64,000 bases of DNA from Caldilineaceae bacterium (GTDB lineage: Bacteria; Chloroflexota; Anaerolineae; Caldilineales; Caldilineaceae), in NCBI GenBank assembly GCA_018003515.1, contig JAGNDO010000013.1, forward strand, positions 34,758 to 98,757. The letters are read 5' to 3'. The notes beneath the pieces are model-generated. The model worked only from the letters and a program-made list of their open reading frames with translations. It searched no databases and was not told where the DNA came from. Positions within the stretch are counted from its first letter, which is position 1. Each line of letters begins with the position of its first letter. This document shows, one piece after another, positions 1 through 12,198 of the stretch. The position numbers and the translations under genes were made by a program.

Positions 1-919
1 GCGCCACCTTGGTCAGCCAGCCCCACTGATCCGGCGCGCCGTCCTCGGTGATGCCGAAGAAGACGCCCTGCACGGCCTTGGTGATGGGGCCGCGCTTGCC
101 GTCGCCCACGGGCATGCGGTCCACGGAGCGCACGGGGGTGATCTCGGCCGCGGTGCCGGTGAAGAAGATCTCGTCGGCCATGTAGAGCATCTCCCGGCTC
201 ATGGAGGTTTCCACCACGGTGTAGCCCAGGCTTTCGGCGATGATCATGGCGCTGTTGCGGGTGATGCCGCCCAGGATGCTGCTGGACATGGGAGGCGTAT
301 AGATGGTGCCCCCCTTGATGATAAAGATATTTTCGCCGCTGCCCTCGCTGATCTGGCCGTTGCCGTCCAGGGCAATGCCTTCGCTGAAGCCGTTGTCGTG
401 GGCTTCCATGGCGATGTTTTGGCTGCTGATGTACTGGCCGCCGATCTTGGCCATTGGACTGAGCATGTTGGGGGCCATGCGCCGCCAACTGCTCACCTGC
501 ACGTCGATGCCGTTCTCGATGGCATCGTTGCCCAAATAGCGGCCCCAGGGCACCGTGGCCAAAATGGCGTCCACCGGGCACTTGCGGCCATCTATGCCCA
601 GACTTTCGTAGCCTCGGAAGACCAAGGGACGCACATAGGCGCTGCGCAGTTGGTTGGCCTTGAGTACCTGGGCGGTCACATCCATCCACTCGTCCACGGT
701 CAACGGCGAGGGGATGCGGGCCACTTTGCAGCTAAAGAGCAGCCGCTCGAAATGCTCCCGGCCTCGGAAGATGCCCGGCCCGTCCACGGTCTCATAGGCC
801 CGGATGCCCTCAAAGACGCTGCTGCCATAGTGGAGCGCGTGGGTAAACACATGCACCTTGGCCTCGTCCCAAGGAATGATCTCGCCGTTCATCCAGATGT
901 AGTCCGCCCGCATGGCCAT
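1..919 (-). CDS. ilvE: Branched-chain amino acid aminotransferase, 3' end cut by window edge
   Basis: Class IV PLP-dependent aminotransferase that interconverts Val/Leu/Ile and their 2-oxo acids, a cytosolic enzyme of branched-chain amino acid metabolism. The start ATG at 919 is preceded by AGGAG with a 7-base spacer. About 306 residues are visible, close to full family length, and the frame is still open at base 1, so only a few C-terminal codons are missing. Seen motifs: HALHYGSSVFEGIR near residues 27-40, Lys158 in PMAKIGGQY as the expected Schiff-base lysine, and the SEGSGENIF and FFTGTAAEITP stretches typical of the BCAT group. It is divergent from the secreted-protein block, with a 514-base gap between them. 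Confidence 0.93.
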   Translation of the reverse strand, partial: MAMRADYIWMNGEIIPWDEAKVHVFTHALHYGSSVFEGIRAYETVDGPGIFRGREHFERLLFSCKVARIPSPLTVDEWMDVTAQVLKANQLRSAYVRPLVFRGYESLGIDGRKCPVDAILATVPWGRYLGNDAIENGIDVQVSSWRRMAPNMLSPMAKIGGQYISSQNIAMEAHDNGFSEGIALDGNGQISEGSGENIFIIKGGTIYTPPMSSSILGGITRNSAMIIAESLGYTVVETSMSREMLYMADEIFFTGTAAEITPVRSVDRMPVGDGKRGPITKAVQGVFFGITEDGAPDQWGWLTKVA

Positions 920-1433
920 AAAAGTACTCCTCGTGTTCGATCCAGCGTGGTTTGTTGAGTTGATAAAATCTTGGCCCGCCCCTGTCTGAAACCGGAATCT
1001 GCCGGCGTTGAGTAAATTGGGGCCAAATGGATGGGCACATTATACAAGGGAACGACCAGAAAGGCTACTTCCCGATTTCTGATTGTGCGATTTGGCGGTC
1101 CATACATCCTCCTTAACGAGGGTGTTATGGCACTAAAAACGCGGTTGACTTTTGATCATTTCAATAGTAGAGTAGAGTTAGTTGATTCTTCCAAATCAAT
1201 GCATCTCCGCTCCCTACACGCCACTTTCCCATGCGGTCTGGTTTTGGGAAAAGACAGAACAATCCTGCTATTCCCGAACACTCCCCCATATCCCCCCCCG
1301 CACCCACCGCCGCCCACATCATCCCATGACGCTGGATTTGAGACACCCCTGTTTTTGTTCTCAACCGATCATGCAGTCTGCTGTTTCATCTCTTCTAATT
1401 TTATCAACTGTGTAGAATGTTGGAGGTATCCCT
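920..1433. other. Intergenic region between divergent genes, no gene seen
   Basis: This 514-base spacer lies between the aminotransferase start and the first secreted-protein gene. It is locally AT-rich (about 1130-1210), contains a C-rich tract near 1287-1320, and must hold the divergent promoters, but I see no clear -35/-10 pair, T-box or other named RNA. The short open frames here have no recognisable protein character. Confidence 0.5.
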
Positions 1434-2804
1434 ATGGCACATTCCTCAATTCACTCCCTGCGCCGCATGCTGATCCCGATCGGCCTGCTCTTGGTGATGC
1501 TGTTCGCCGGGTCCAGCATCGCCGTGGGGGGATCTATGGTCAGCACCACAGCCATTGCCCCGCACATTCCTGGGGTGGTTCCCCTGTTGAGCTATCAAGG
1601 GCGTCTGGTCGATCCCGCCACGGGCGCGCCCAAGGTGGACGGCACCTATGAGATGTCCTTCCGCCTCTATACCGTGGCCACCAACGGCACGGCTTTGTGG
1701 ACGGAGACCCGTGATATCCCAGTGAGCAATGGCGTTTTCAGCGTGCTGTTAGGTGAGATCACAGCCCTGAACCCTGCCCATTTCAGCGGCCAAGAGATGT
1801 GGCTGGCGATTAAGGTTGGGGCCGATGCCGAGGCAACCCCCCGCCAACATTTGGCCCATGTGGCCTATGCCCTCTTTGCGGAGAATGCGGCCCTGCTCAA
1901 CGGCCAGGCCGCCACGGCCTTTGCCACCGCCACCCACGCCCACAGCGGCGCGGATGTCACCACCGGCACAGTGGCCGATGGCCGGGTCGCCGCCACCATC
2001 GCCCGGGACAACGAGGTCTTCTCCATCGTCACCGGGGCGGACGGGACCACATCTGGATTGGACGCCGATCTGCTGGATGGGCTAAACAGCTCCTCCTTCG
2101 CCGCCACCGTTCACAACCACGATGCTGCCTACATCAACAGCGCCGGGCCGGACGCCATGACCGGGTCCGACGCCTCGCCTGTTCTGCAAGTCACCCAATC
2201 CGGTACAGGAAATGGGCTGACCGCCAGTACAACATCCACCCAGGTGGGCCAGGCCGGTGTCTCCGGCGTGGCTGGGGCATCTGGCACCACGATCAACAGC
2301 TATAGCGGTGTTCTGGGCGATTCCAAACTGGGCCGGGGCGTGGTGGGAGTGAGCGGAAGCAATGACGCCATCTTGGGTTTTAGCACCTCTGGCATCGGGG
2401 TATATGGGCAGAGTATTGACAGTTATGGGGTGGCGGCCTACAGCCAAAACAATGATGCGTTGCGTGTGTTTGGAAATGGTCATGTCACCGGGGATTTGAC
2501 AGTGGCTGGCACGGTGATCAATCCGATGGTGCCGATTGCGCTGGGTTTCATCGCGAGTGATGGCACAAAAAATGTAGGATCTGCCAATGTCAGCAGTATT
2601 TGGAATGCAGCAAGTTCTCGGTATGAGATCACCCTGGCTGGCTATAGCTATTTCTACAACACCTTTGTAACAATCATTACCCCAACCTGTACCAATCGAA
2701 CATATTCCACCTCTAGTGTGAGCGGCAAACTGCTGATCTTTATGTCCGACGGTACTGGCGGTCTTGGTCAGTGTGCTTTTCAGTTTGTCACCTATAAACC
2801 TTAA
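1434..2804 (+). CDS. Secreted protein with tail-fibre/collar-like repetitive region, function unknown
   Basis: 456 residues; GGAGG sits 8 bases before the ATG. Residues 1-35 form a positively charged n-region plus hydrophobic core (LLLVMLFAGSSIAV), a signal peptide. Then comes a domain with LSYQGRLVDPATG and SVLLGE, a pattern I associate with exported proteins carrying adhesin or tail-fibre-like repeats. The middle part has GLDADLLDG and HSGADVTTGTVAD, which resemble phage tail-fibre/adhesin repeat text. It is followed by a Ser/Gly-rich beta-repeat region with HVTGDLTVAGTVINP. It is the only secreted protein of the block without the C-terminal (F/Y)LP tail; it ends in FVTYKP. It could be a surface adhesin; no enzymatic motif was seen. 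Confidence 0.7.
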   Translation: MAHSSIHSLRRMLIPIGLLLVMLFAGSSIAVGGSMVSTTAIAPHIPGVVPLLSYQGRLVDPATGAPKVDGTYEMSFRLYTVATNGTALWTETRDIPVSNGVFSVLLGEITALNPAHFSGQEMWLAIKVGADAEATPRQHLAHVAYALFAENAALLNGQAATAFATATHAHSGADVTTGTVADGRVAATIARDNEVFSIVTGADGTTSGLDADLLDGLNSSSFAATVHNHDAAYINSAGPDAMTGSDASPVLQVTQSGTGNGLTASTTSTQVGQAGVSGVAGASGTTINSYSGVLGDSKLGRGVVGVSGSNDAILGFSTSGIGVYGQSIDSYGVAAYSQNNDALRVFGNGHVTGDLTVAGTVINPMVPIALGFIASDGTKNVGSANVSSIWNAASSRYEITLAGYSYFYNTFVTIITPTCTNRTYSTSSVSGKLLIFMSDGTGGLGQCAFQFVTYKP

Positions 2805-2845
2805 TCGGCTTTCGGTCATCTTGAGTTAATTTGGACCCACGTCCC

Positions 2846-5356
<2,511 letters not shown>

Positions 5357-5357
5357 C

Positions 5358-8300
5358 ATGCACACACGCTCGATTCGCCCACTCTATTTGCTCATTCTAA
5401 CCGCCATCGCGGCGGCCCTGACCTGGGTGTTGATCGGCGGGCTGTCCGCCTTCACTTTGAGCGCGCCAGCCTCCCCCACTGCCCCTGCCGCCGTGGACTT
5501 GACGGCCCAGATCAGTCTCGTCCCCGCCTCGCCGGGCGTGGGGGAGTTGGTGAATATCGAGATCGTGGTCTCGAACCTGGGAGCCAACGGCACAAGCAGC
5601 AATCTGGCCAGCTATCTCTACGTGGACCCGGTGGATCGCCCGCCCACCCTGACCACGCCAGGGGCGCGGCCTTTTGGTGCCAACTCTTTGGGCGGCGGCG
5701 CGTCCTTCAGCTTCAGCCGTGAACACACCTTCACCACCCAGGGCTGTGACCATGTGGTCTATGTCTGGATAGATCGGGATAACGCCATCTCCGAGTCCAA
5801 CGAGCAGAACAACCTGATCGCCCTGCCCGTATGCGTGGGGGTGGAGTGCGAGGTGGACAGCTTCGAAACGGACAACACCTGCTCGGTCGCCGGCTGGTTG
5901 AACGAGGATGTGACCCAAGCCCGCAGCTTCTGCCACCCGGTGGACAAACAGGTGGCGGATGTGGATTGGGTCAAGTTCACCGCCTTTACGGGGGTGACAT
6001 ACACTCTCTCCACGGCCAACCTGGGGGCCCACGCCGACCCCAAGATGACCCTCTATGCCAGTTGTGGCGGTGCGGCCACCCCCGGCCAGGGTACCGGGTT
6101 GACCTGGCGCGCCCCGGCCAGCGGGGTCTACTATGCCCAGATCGAGCATCGGGCCGCCAGCTACGGTCCCCAGACCCGTTTCGACCTCACCCTCTCCGCC
6201 ACCACCGGGGTGACGGATAAATACGAACCAGACAACCGTTGCACCCTGGCCAGGGACATTTCCACCACCGGGGTGCGCCAGACCCATCTCTTCCAGGCCC
6301 CCAATGACGAAGATTGGATCAAATTCGCCATCCGCGCCGGGGAGAGCTTTGCCTTGGTGGCGGACAATACGGCCACCGGGGTCAACCCGATCTTGAGCCT
6401 CTTCACCGATTGCGCCGGGACGCCCCTGGCCACCTCGACCGTGCAGGCCGCCGCGGCCCAGTTGGCCGCCAGTAGCGCCACGGACCAGATCTATTACGCC
6501 AAGGCGGTCAACCAAAACCCGGCGACCTATGGCATAGACGCCCACTACGATCTGCGGGTATTGGCTTCCACCTGTGTGAACGACAGCTTTGAGGAGAACG
6601 ATAGCTTTGGCCAGGCCAAGCCCATCGGTCTGGGCGGCGCGGGCCAATCCTACAACGTCTGCCCGGCGGGGGACGAGGATTGGAGCAAGGTGGCCTTGCA
6701 AAGCGGCAGGATCTATGTGATCTCCACGGCCAACCTGGGCAGCGCGGCGGACACGGTACTCTTCTTGCGGGATGGTACCGGCACGTTGATCGCCAGCAAC
6801 GACGACTACGGCTATACCCAGGCTTCCCGCATCATCTTTGAGCCAACTACCACGGGCGACTACTTCATCATGGCCCGTCACCAGGAGAGCACGGCCAGCG
6901 GCCCGGACACCGGCTACGATCTGCGGGTGGAGGAGGGGGTGTGCAACCCTGACGACCAGGAAGGAGCCACGGGGGACAACGGGCCGGGGGACGCTGGCAG
7001 CATCACCCTGGACGGCACGCCCCAGCCCTTCAACTTCTGCGCCGACCCCCTTTCCCCCAGTTTGGGCGACCAGGACTGGCTGCGCTTTACCGCGGTGAGC
7101 GGTGGGGTCTATTACATCGAGACCAAGGAGTTGGGGCCAAACAGCGACACGGTTCTGCAACTCTATGATCGAGATGGCACAACCCTGCTCAAGAGCAACG
7201 ATGATGCCGGAGCGGGCCGATCCGCCTCCCTGGTCTTCACGGCCACGGTGCCCGGTGACTATTTTGTGCGCACCACCCAGTACAACTCCAACATCGCCGG
7301 CGCGGACACCAACTATCAGACCCAAATCCTGGCCGATATTCCGCCCACGCCCACGCCCACCCCCACCTTCACGCCCACCCCCACGGCCACCCCATCCCCC
7401 ACGCCCACCCCGGAGCCGTCAAATGTGCAGACCTTGATCCTGGTCAACCGGGAACGGCTACACTCGGTCTATGCCGACACGGCGGTCAACGAATTGGTGA
7501 CCAAACTCTTCACCCTGGCCGACCACGAACGGGTGGAGGGGGTGGTGATCCCTCTGGAAAATGACCCGGCGGTAGCCGCCGCCTATGCCACCTGGACCGC
7601 CAACCTGGGTTCCTTGGAGGACAACACCCTGGCCAACAACGTGACCGCGGCCATCCGCAACCTGATCATGGACTTTCTGGTCAACGCGCCCAACGTCAAG
7701 TATGTGGTGCTGGTGGGCGATGACCGCATGATCCCCTTCCGGCGGGTGGCGGAGGGTACGTTGGTTCAGCAGGAGCAGGACTACGCGCCCAGTGTCAGCG
7801 CCGGGTCCACGGTGGCGGCGGCGTTGAACGCCAACATGGTGCTGACCGACGACTACTTTGTAGACCGGGAACCCAGTGCCTGGAAGGGCAACGAATTCTA
7901 TGTGCCCGATCTGGCTACGGGCCGGCTGGTGGAAAGCCCGGCGGAGATGGGTGCGTTTATCGACGCCTTCCTGGTTTCACCGGTGAATACGGTGAGCAAC
8001 GTCTTGGTCACCGGCTACGACTTTGTGCAGGACAGCGGCAGCAGCATCAGCACCCTGACCCAATACGATAACTTGACCACAGACGTCGGTCTGATTGGCC
8101 CAATCTGGTCGGGGGACACCTTGCGGGCCAAACAGCTCAACAGCAGCCCCCGTTTTGATCTGCAATCCATCAACGGTCACTCCTCCCATGTGGCCACGGG
8201 GGTACCATCGGGCACAGAGATCCAGGCCTCGGAGATCGTCAGCGGCACGGCGGATCTGGCCGGCGCGCTGATCTATGCCGTAGGCTGTCATGCCGGGCTG

Positions 8301-9485
8301 ACAGATCCGGGCCTGCTGGATCTGCCCCAGGCCTTTCTGCAAAAGCGCGCCACCTATGTGGGGAACACGGGCTATGGCTGGGGAGGGGGTGGCATCGTCT
8401 TTAGCGAAGCGCTCATGCGCAACTTCACCCGGGAGCTACTCCAGGACACCAGCGCCGAGATCGGCCCGGCCTTGGTCAAGGCCAAGCAAAAATATGTAGA
8501 TCGGGCCTTTGTCTTCAACGCCTATGATGCCAAGAGCCTGATGCAGAGTACCCTCTACGGTCTGCCCATGGCCGCGGTGACCAGCGGCGGCACCCTGACC
8601 GGAGACGACGACTTCCCCAGTGTGGACAGCTCCGTGCAGCCGCCTACGGCCTTTGGGGAACTCAATATGGGGGCTTTGGCCTATGGGCTGCCCGGCTCCT
8701 TTGGGGCATTTGGCGACAACAGCTCTGGGGACGGCTCTTTTCTGGATCTGAACGACAGCATCAGCTTTAGCGCCGGGCAGCCCATCCAGCCCCGCTTCTA
8801 TGCCGATGTGACTGCGCCCAACGCCGGCAGGCTGCGGGGCGTACTCTTTCTGGGCGGGGTCTATTCGGACACGGTGGGCTACGATCCGGTGGTGGCCCGG
8901 CCCGACAACGAGTATGTCACCGATACGGGCGAACCCGCCTTCAGTAGCGATGGCTGGGTACCCCAGGTACCCTTCAGTTTGCAAAGCGGGGGCAACCGTT
9001 CGGGCACGGGTGACACGGTGGTGCTTTCCCTGGGCCAGTTCAACGGCGATCAGGACACAGAGCGGATCTACGACCAGATGGCCTTCAGCACCCTTTACTC
9101 CACCAGCAGCGACCAGACGCCGCCCACCTTGCGCTTTGTGGATGGGGTGTTGAACAGCGCCACGGGCAAGGGCATGATCAAAGTTGAAGCCGGAGATGAC
9201 TCCGGGGTGGCCCAAGTTCTGGTCGCCTTTACAGATAATCCCTTGAGCGGCCAGGGCACATGGTTCAGCACACCACTTACTTTTGAGCCGTCCACCCAAA
9301 AGTGGAGCGGGGTGATCACGGGCACGGCCACGACTCGCTATTTTGTGCAGGTGGTGGATGGTGCAGGCAATGTCGCCACCGGGGACAACAAGGGCCGCTA
9401 CTATCCCTTGCTGCCTCCTCTCCCCCTGGCCCCCGGCAGCCCCTTGCCCCAGCGCAAAATCTTCCTGCCTCTGCTCCTGCGCTGA
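5358..9485 (+). CDS. Secreted multidomain C25-like (gingipain-type) cysteine peptidase
   Basis: 1375 residues from ATG 5358, one base after the previous stop; the open frame extends further upstream but inside the neighbouring gene. Order: signal anchor/peptide (LLILTAIAAALTWVLIGG); CARDB-like domain (about 48-160) with SNEQNN; four PPC-like repeats (about 165-658), each with a DWxKF- or DWLRF-type motif; Pro/Thr linker (about 663-688); gingipain-like domain (about 691-1080) with YVVLVGDD, His941 in NGHSSH and Cys977 in AVGCHAG, a 36-residue dyad spacing; beta-rich C-terminus ending in KIFLPLLLR. Probably an extracellular endopeptidase. Substrate specificity cannot be read from the sequence. 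Confidence 0.8.
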   Translation: MHTRSIRPLYLLILTAIAAALTWVLIGGLSAFTLSAPASPTAPAAVDLTAQISLVPASPGVGELVNIEIVVSNLGANGTSSNLASYLYVDPVDRPPTLTTPGARPFGANSLGGGASFSFSREHTFTTQGCDHVVYVWIDRDNAISESNEQNNLIALPVCVGVECEVDSFETDNTCSVAGWLNEDVTQARSFCHPVDKQVADVDWVKFTAFTGVTYTLSTANLGAHADPKMTLYASCGGAATPGQGTGLTWRAPASGVYYAQIEHRAASYGPQTRFDLTLSATTGVTDKYEPDNRCTLARDISTTGVRQTHLFQAPNDEDWIKFAIRAGESFALVADNTATGVNPILSLFTDCAGTPLATSTVQAAAAQLAASSATDQIYYAKAVNQNPATYGIDAHYDLRVLASTCVNDSFEENDSFGQAKPIGLGGAGQSYNVCPAGDEDWSKVALQSGRIYVISTANLGSAADTVLFLRDGTGTLIASNDDYGYTQASRIIFEPTTTGDYFIMARHQESTASGPDTGYDLRVEEGVCNPDDQEGATGDNGPGDAGSITLDGTPQPFNFCADPLSPSLGDQDWLRFTAVSGGVYYIETKELGPNSDTVLQLYDRDGTTLLKSNDDAGAGRSASLVFTATVPGDYFVRTTQYNSNIAGADTNYQTQILADIPPTPTPTPTFTPTPTATPSPTPTPEPSNVQTLILVNRERLHSVYADTAVNELVTKLFTLADHERVEGVVIPLENDPAVAAAYATWTANLGSLEDNTLANNVTAAIRNLIMDFLVNAPNVKYVVLVGDDRMIPFRRVAEGTLVQQEQDYAPSVSAGSTVAAALNANMVLTDDYFVDREPSAWKGNEFYVPDLATGRLVESPAEMGAFIDAFLVSPVNTVSNVLVTGYDFVQDSGSSISTLTQYDNLTTDVGLIGPIWSGDTLRAKQLNSSPRFDLQSINGHSSHVATGVPSGTEIQASEIVSGTADLAGALIYAVGCHAGLTDPGLLDLPQAFLQKRATYVGNTGYGWGGGGIVFSEALMRNFTRELLQDTSAEIGPALVKAKQKYVDRAFVFNAYDAKSLMQSTLYGLPMAAVTSGGTLTGDDDFPSVDSSVQPPTAFGELNMGALAYGLPGSFGAFGDNSSGDGSFLDLNDSISFSAGQPIQPRFYADVTAPNAGRLRGVLFLGGVYSDTVGYDPVVARPDNEYVTDTGEPAFSSDGWVPQVPFSLQSGGNRSGTGDTVVLSLGQFNGDQDTERIYDQMAFSTLYSTSSDQTPPTLRFVDGVLNSATGKGMIKVEAGDDSGVAQVLVAFTDNPLSGQGTWFSTPLTFEPSTQKWSGVITGTATTRYFVQVVDGAGNVATGDNKGRYYPLLPPLPLAPGSPLPQRKIFLPLLLR

Positions 9486-9796
9486 TCCAACGGCCTCCCT
9501 TCTTTCTGATCGCCACTTTCCCGGCCGGACATCGGCTCTCAGCCATTCCCAGCGTTGAGTGTTCGGAACCCACCCACCCCGAAGTTTCATCTGTCCCCAC
9601 CGCCAACGGTCTGTTTCTAGTTCAAGAAAGGAGAAAGTGAGCCGACCCATCCGCATGAACCCCGGTGTACCCCGGTCTCGACCTGATTTCGCCGTATCTG
9701 CGAAAAAGGAGAAGGGAGCGGGAGAACGACTGAATAGGGAGTAGACGCGTAGGTTTAGATCGACTTGCAGGAACCCCCTGCAGAGGAGGAAACAAG
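9486..9796 (+). promoter_or_regulatory. 311-base leader with small hairpin before the third peptidase gene
   Basis: No gene seen. A purine-rich stretch runs from about 9620 to 9735. A short stem TGCAGG/CCTGCA with a 5-base loop (about 9768-9784) lies immediately upstream of the GAGGAGG ribosome binding site of the next gene and could modulate access to it. No named riboswitch was recognised. Confidence 0.4.
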
Positions 9797-12082
9797 ATGC
9801 AAAATCGAGGTGTAGTACCCGCAAAAGCCCGTCGCGTGGGCATCGGGTTAGTGATTGCGCTTATCCTGGTTATGGTGGTGGCGTCCATTGCCATGACCGC
9901 CCAGGTTGAGCCCACCGCCGTCCTGGACAGCCCCGGCCTTGAACCCCTGCCCCAACTGATCCTGGGGGCGGATGGGGTGGCCCCGGCCGCGGTCAGCGCG
10001 GATGACGGCGGCGCGTGGGAGCTAGGTCTGCACGGCTCCGCGGGCAACCTGACCCAAGCCACGGCAGCCGAGCGCGCTGGCATGAAGTATTGGCTCGACG
10101 GCTGGTTTGTCACCCGCTATAACTACAACGAAAATAGCGCGTGGGAAGAGGATTTCAAGAAGGCTTCATCGGGCGGCACCGAGAACAACTATCTCGACAC
10201 GGTGGATCTCCAGTTCTATGTAGGTCACGGCTCCCCCGGTCGCTTCACCTTTGACAATGCCACCCACGATGACGGCACCCTGGTTGCCCCAACCGATTGC
10301 AACGCCAGTTGGGGCGACGGGGACAATGAATGGCTGGCCCTGACCTCGTGCCAGGTCTTGGCCGATTCGGCCATCGGCAACATGGCTCAGTGTATGAATC
10401 GTCAGCATCTGATCCTGGGTTTTGTGACCAACGCCAGCGCCCACAACAACTATTGGGACACCCAGGCCTATCAGTTTGGGCGCTACATGCGCTATGGCTA
10501 CAACATGACCCAATCCTGGTTCAAGGCCTGTGACATTGCCCAGCGGGGAAAAACCACCCGAGTGATTGCCGAGGAGACCGCCTGTTTCAACGACAATCCC
10601 TACTACGGCAGCGTCTGCGCCGATGTCCTGGACAGTGACTACTACTGGTATACGCACGCCTGTGGCACCGAGACCGCCAGCTACGTAGATACCCAGGCCA
10701 TGACCTTGCAGATGCCGGTCTTCCGGGTCAACCCCTATGGGCTGGATGAGGCCAACCAGGACTTCTCCCGGTTGGGTGGGGTCTTCTCCGTGCCAGTGAC
10801 CCGCACCGTGACCCTGCGCTCCCCCAACGAGGATGCCTACCCACCCCCAGGCACCCAAGGCGATACCTTCCTGGTCGCTATGGACCAGAAAAAGACCCTG
10901 GAGTTGGACAAGAGTAGCGGCATCTACCAATACTCGGACCTGGATCAACTATGGAATGACTCCCAGGCCGTGCAGGCGCTCTCGCTCAACGCAGCGGCGG
11001 TCAACGCCATCAACGCGGACGACGCCAAAACCATCGCCGATGCCTTCTTGAACAGCAACGGGTTGATGGGGGATGGCTCTGTCTTCTACGAAGTGGTGGC
11101 CGACACGGTCGGCAACCTGGTCAAGGACAGCGGCGTGAATGGCGCTTCGACCACTGCCGAAGAGATAGCCGCCGCAGAAGTCAACGCGGTCTGGCAGGTG
11201 ATCTACACCCGTGTGTTGACCGCGCCCGTGGTGACAGCAGCCGGTGGCAATGCCGATGTGACCTTCACCGTGGTCGGCCCCGGTGCCAAGCAGAAGGTCT
11301 ATGTGCCGGTTGCGGCCCCCGTGGGCGCGGCCAGTGTCCTGGCCACGGATCCGGTGGGTCTGCAAGGCGGCTGGCGGGGAGTCTCCCCGGCCATCAGCGC
11401 CGCCTCTGGCGAACAGATCATGGCCGACATTCTGGACGTGGAGACCATCAAGCGACTCTATCTGGTCCTGGACAAAGAAGTGACCATGAACAGCATCCCC
11501 CTGGACATCAAGAGCCGCACGATCCTCTCCCACACCCTGGCCTACTGGGAAAGCGCGCCGGGCAACAGCCAGGGCGAGCTGATCCCGGTCTATGAGCTGA
11601 AGGTGAGCCTGGTGGAGAACGGCACGGACGCGATCAGCGAAGACTTCGCCTATGTGCCTGCCAGCCCGATCTACATGCGCCCCCTGGCCCGCATCACCAA
11701 CGCACCGGCCACCGGACGAGATGAAGGCACCCCCATCACCCTGACCGCCGCCGACGCCAACCAGACCCTGAAAGCCCTGGGCATCGGCGAAGCCTCGGAC
11801 AACTTCAACTTTGTCATGGGGTACGCCGGGTCCGGTGGCACCTATACCTACGAGTGGTATCTGGGCGAGGTGACACCGGAAAACAAGATCACCGACCTGA
11901 ACACCGGTGATGGTCCCCGGAATGTGACCTTCAGCCTGCCCAACGTCCCCGCCGGTCATGGGGATGTGGTGGTTGTCACCCTGGTGGTCACAGATACGGA
12001 CGGGCCGAACCGGTCCGTGGGCACCGCGGCGGCGTCGATCTTGGTCAACTCCAAGGTCTTCCTGCCGTTTTCTCTGAAGTAG
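9797..12082 (+). CDS. Secreted protein with DUF6345-like His-Cys domain, probable peptidase
   Basis: 761 residues; strong GAGGAGG ribosome binding site. The N-terminus has a charged region then VIALILVMVVASIAMTA, a signal peptide or anchor. The domain around residues 90-300 is rich in aromatic residues and has FYVGHGSPG (His144) and ALTSCQVL (Cys185), a His-Cys pair 41 residues apart like those of clan CD peptidases. I recall this layout in the DUF6345 family, but the assignment is from memory. The remainder is beta-rich without recognised motif, with a PKD-like stretch (TYTYEWYLGE) near the end. The C-terminus is KVFLPFSLK. It is followed by a strong terminator, so it closes the plus-strand group. 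Confidence 0.65.
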   Translation: MQNRGVVPAKARRVGIGLVIALILVMVVASIAMTAQVEPTAVLDSPGLEPLPQLILGADGVAPAAVSADDGGAWELGLHGSAGNLTQATAAERAGMKYWLDGWFVTRYNYNENSAWEEDFKKASSGGTENNYLDTVDLQFYVGHGSPGRFTFDNATHDDGTLVAPTDCNASWGDGDNEWLALTSCQVLADSAIGNMAQCMNRQHLILGFVTNASAHNNYWDTQAYQFGRYMRYGYNMTQSWFKACDIAQRGKTTRVIAEETACFNDNPYYGSVCADVLDSDYYWYTHACGTETASYVDTQAMTLQMPVFRVNPYGLDEANQDFSRLGGVFSVPVTRTVTLRSPNEDAYPPPGTQGDTFLVAMDQKKTLELDKSSGIYQYSDLDQLWNDSQAVQALSLNAAAVNAINADDAKTIADAFLNSNGLMGDGSVFYEVVADTVGNLVKDSGVNGASTTAEEIAAAEVNAVWQVIYTRVLTAPVVTAAGGNADVTFTVVGPGAKQKVYVPVAAPVGAASVLATDPVGLQGGWRGVSPAISAASGEQIMADILDVETIKRLYLVLDKEVTMNSIPLDIKSRTILSHTLAYWESAPGNSQGELIPVYELKVSLVENGTDAISEDFAYVPASPIYMRPLARITNAPATGRDEGTPITLTAADANQTLKALGIGEASDNFNFVMGYAGSGGTYTYEWYLGEVTPENKITDLNTGDGPRNVTFSLPNVPAGHGDVVVVTLVVTDTDGPNRSVGTAAASILVNSKVFLPFSLK

Positions 12083-12126
12083 AGCCAAGGGAGTGCCCAA
12101 GGCGTCCCCGGGGCGGATAGAATGAC

Positions 12127-12180
12127 AAGACGACCGGGCGACGAGGTGAAGTTCACCTCGTCGCCCGGTCGTCTTTTTTT
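12127..12180 (+). terminator. Strong intrinsic terminator of the secreted-peptidase group
   Basis: A perfect inverted repeat with 24-base arms (12127-12150 and 12152-12175) is followed by a run of seven T on the plus strand. It lies between convergent genes. The T-tract favours plus-strand termination. Confidence 0.92.
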
Positions 12181-12198
12181 GGAGAAATTCAGGCCAGA

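Noticed and set aside
920..1433. T-box or leucine-type leader for the branched-chain aminotransferase
   Set aside because: No T-box sequence, specifier loop or leader peptide with Leu/Val/Ile codon runs was seen.
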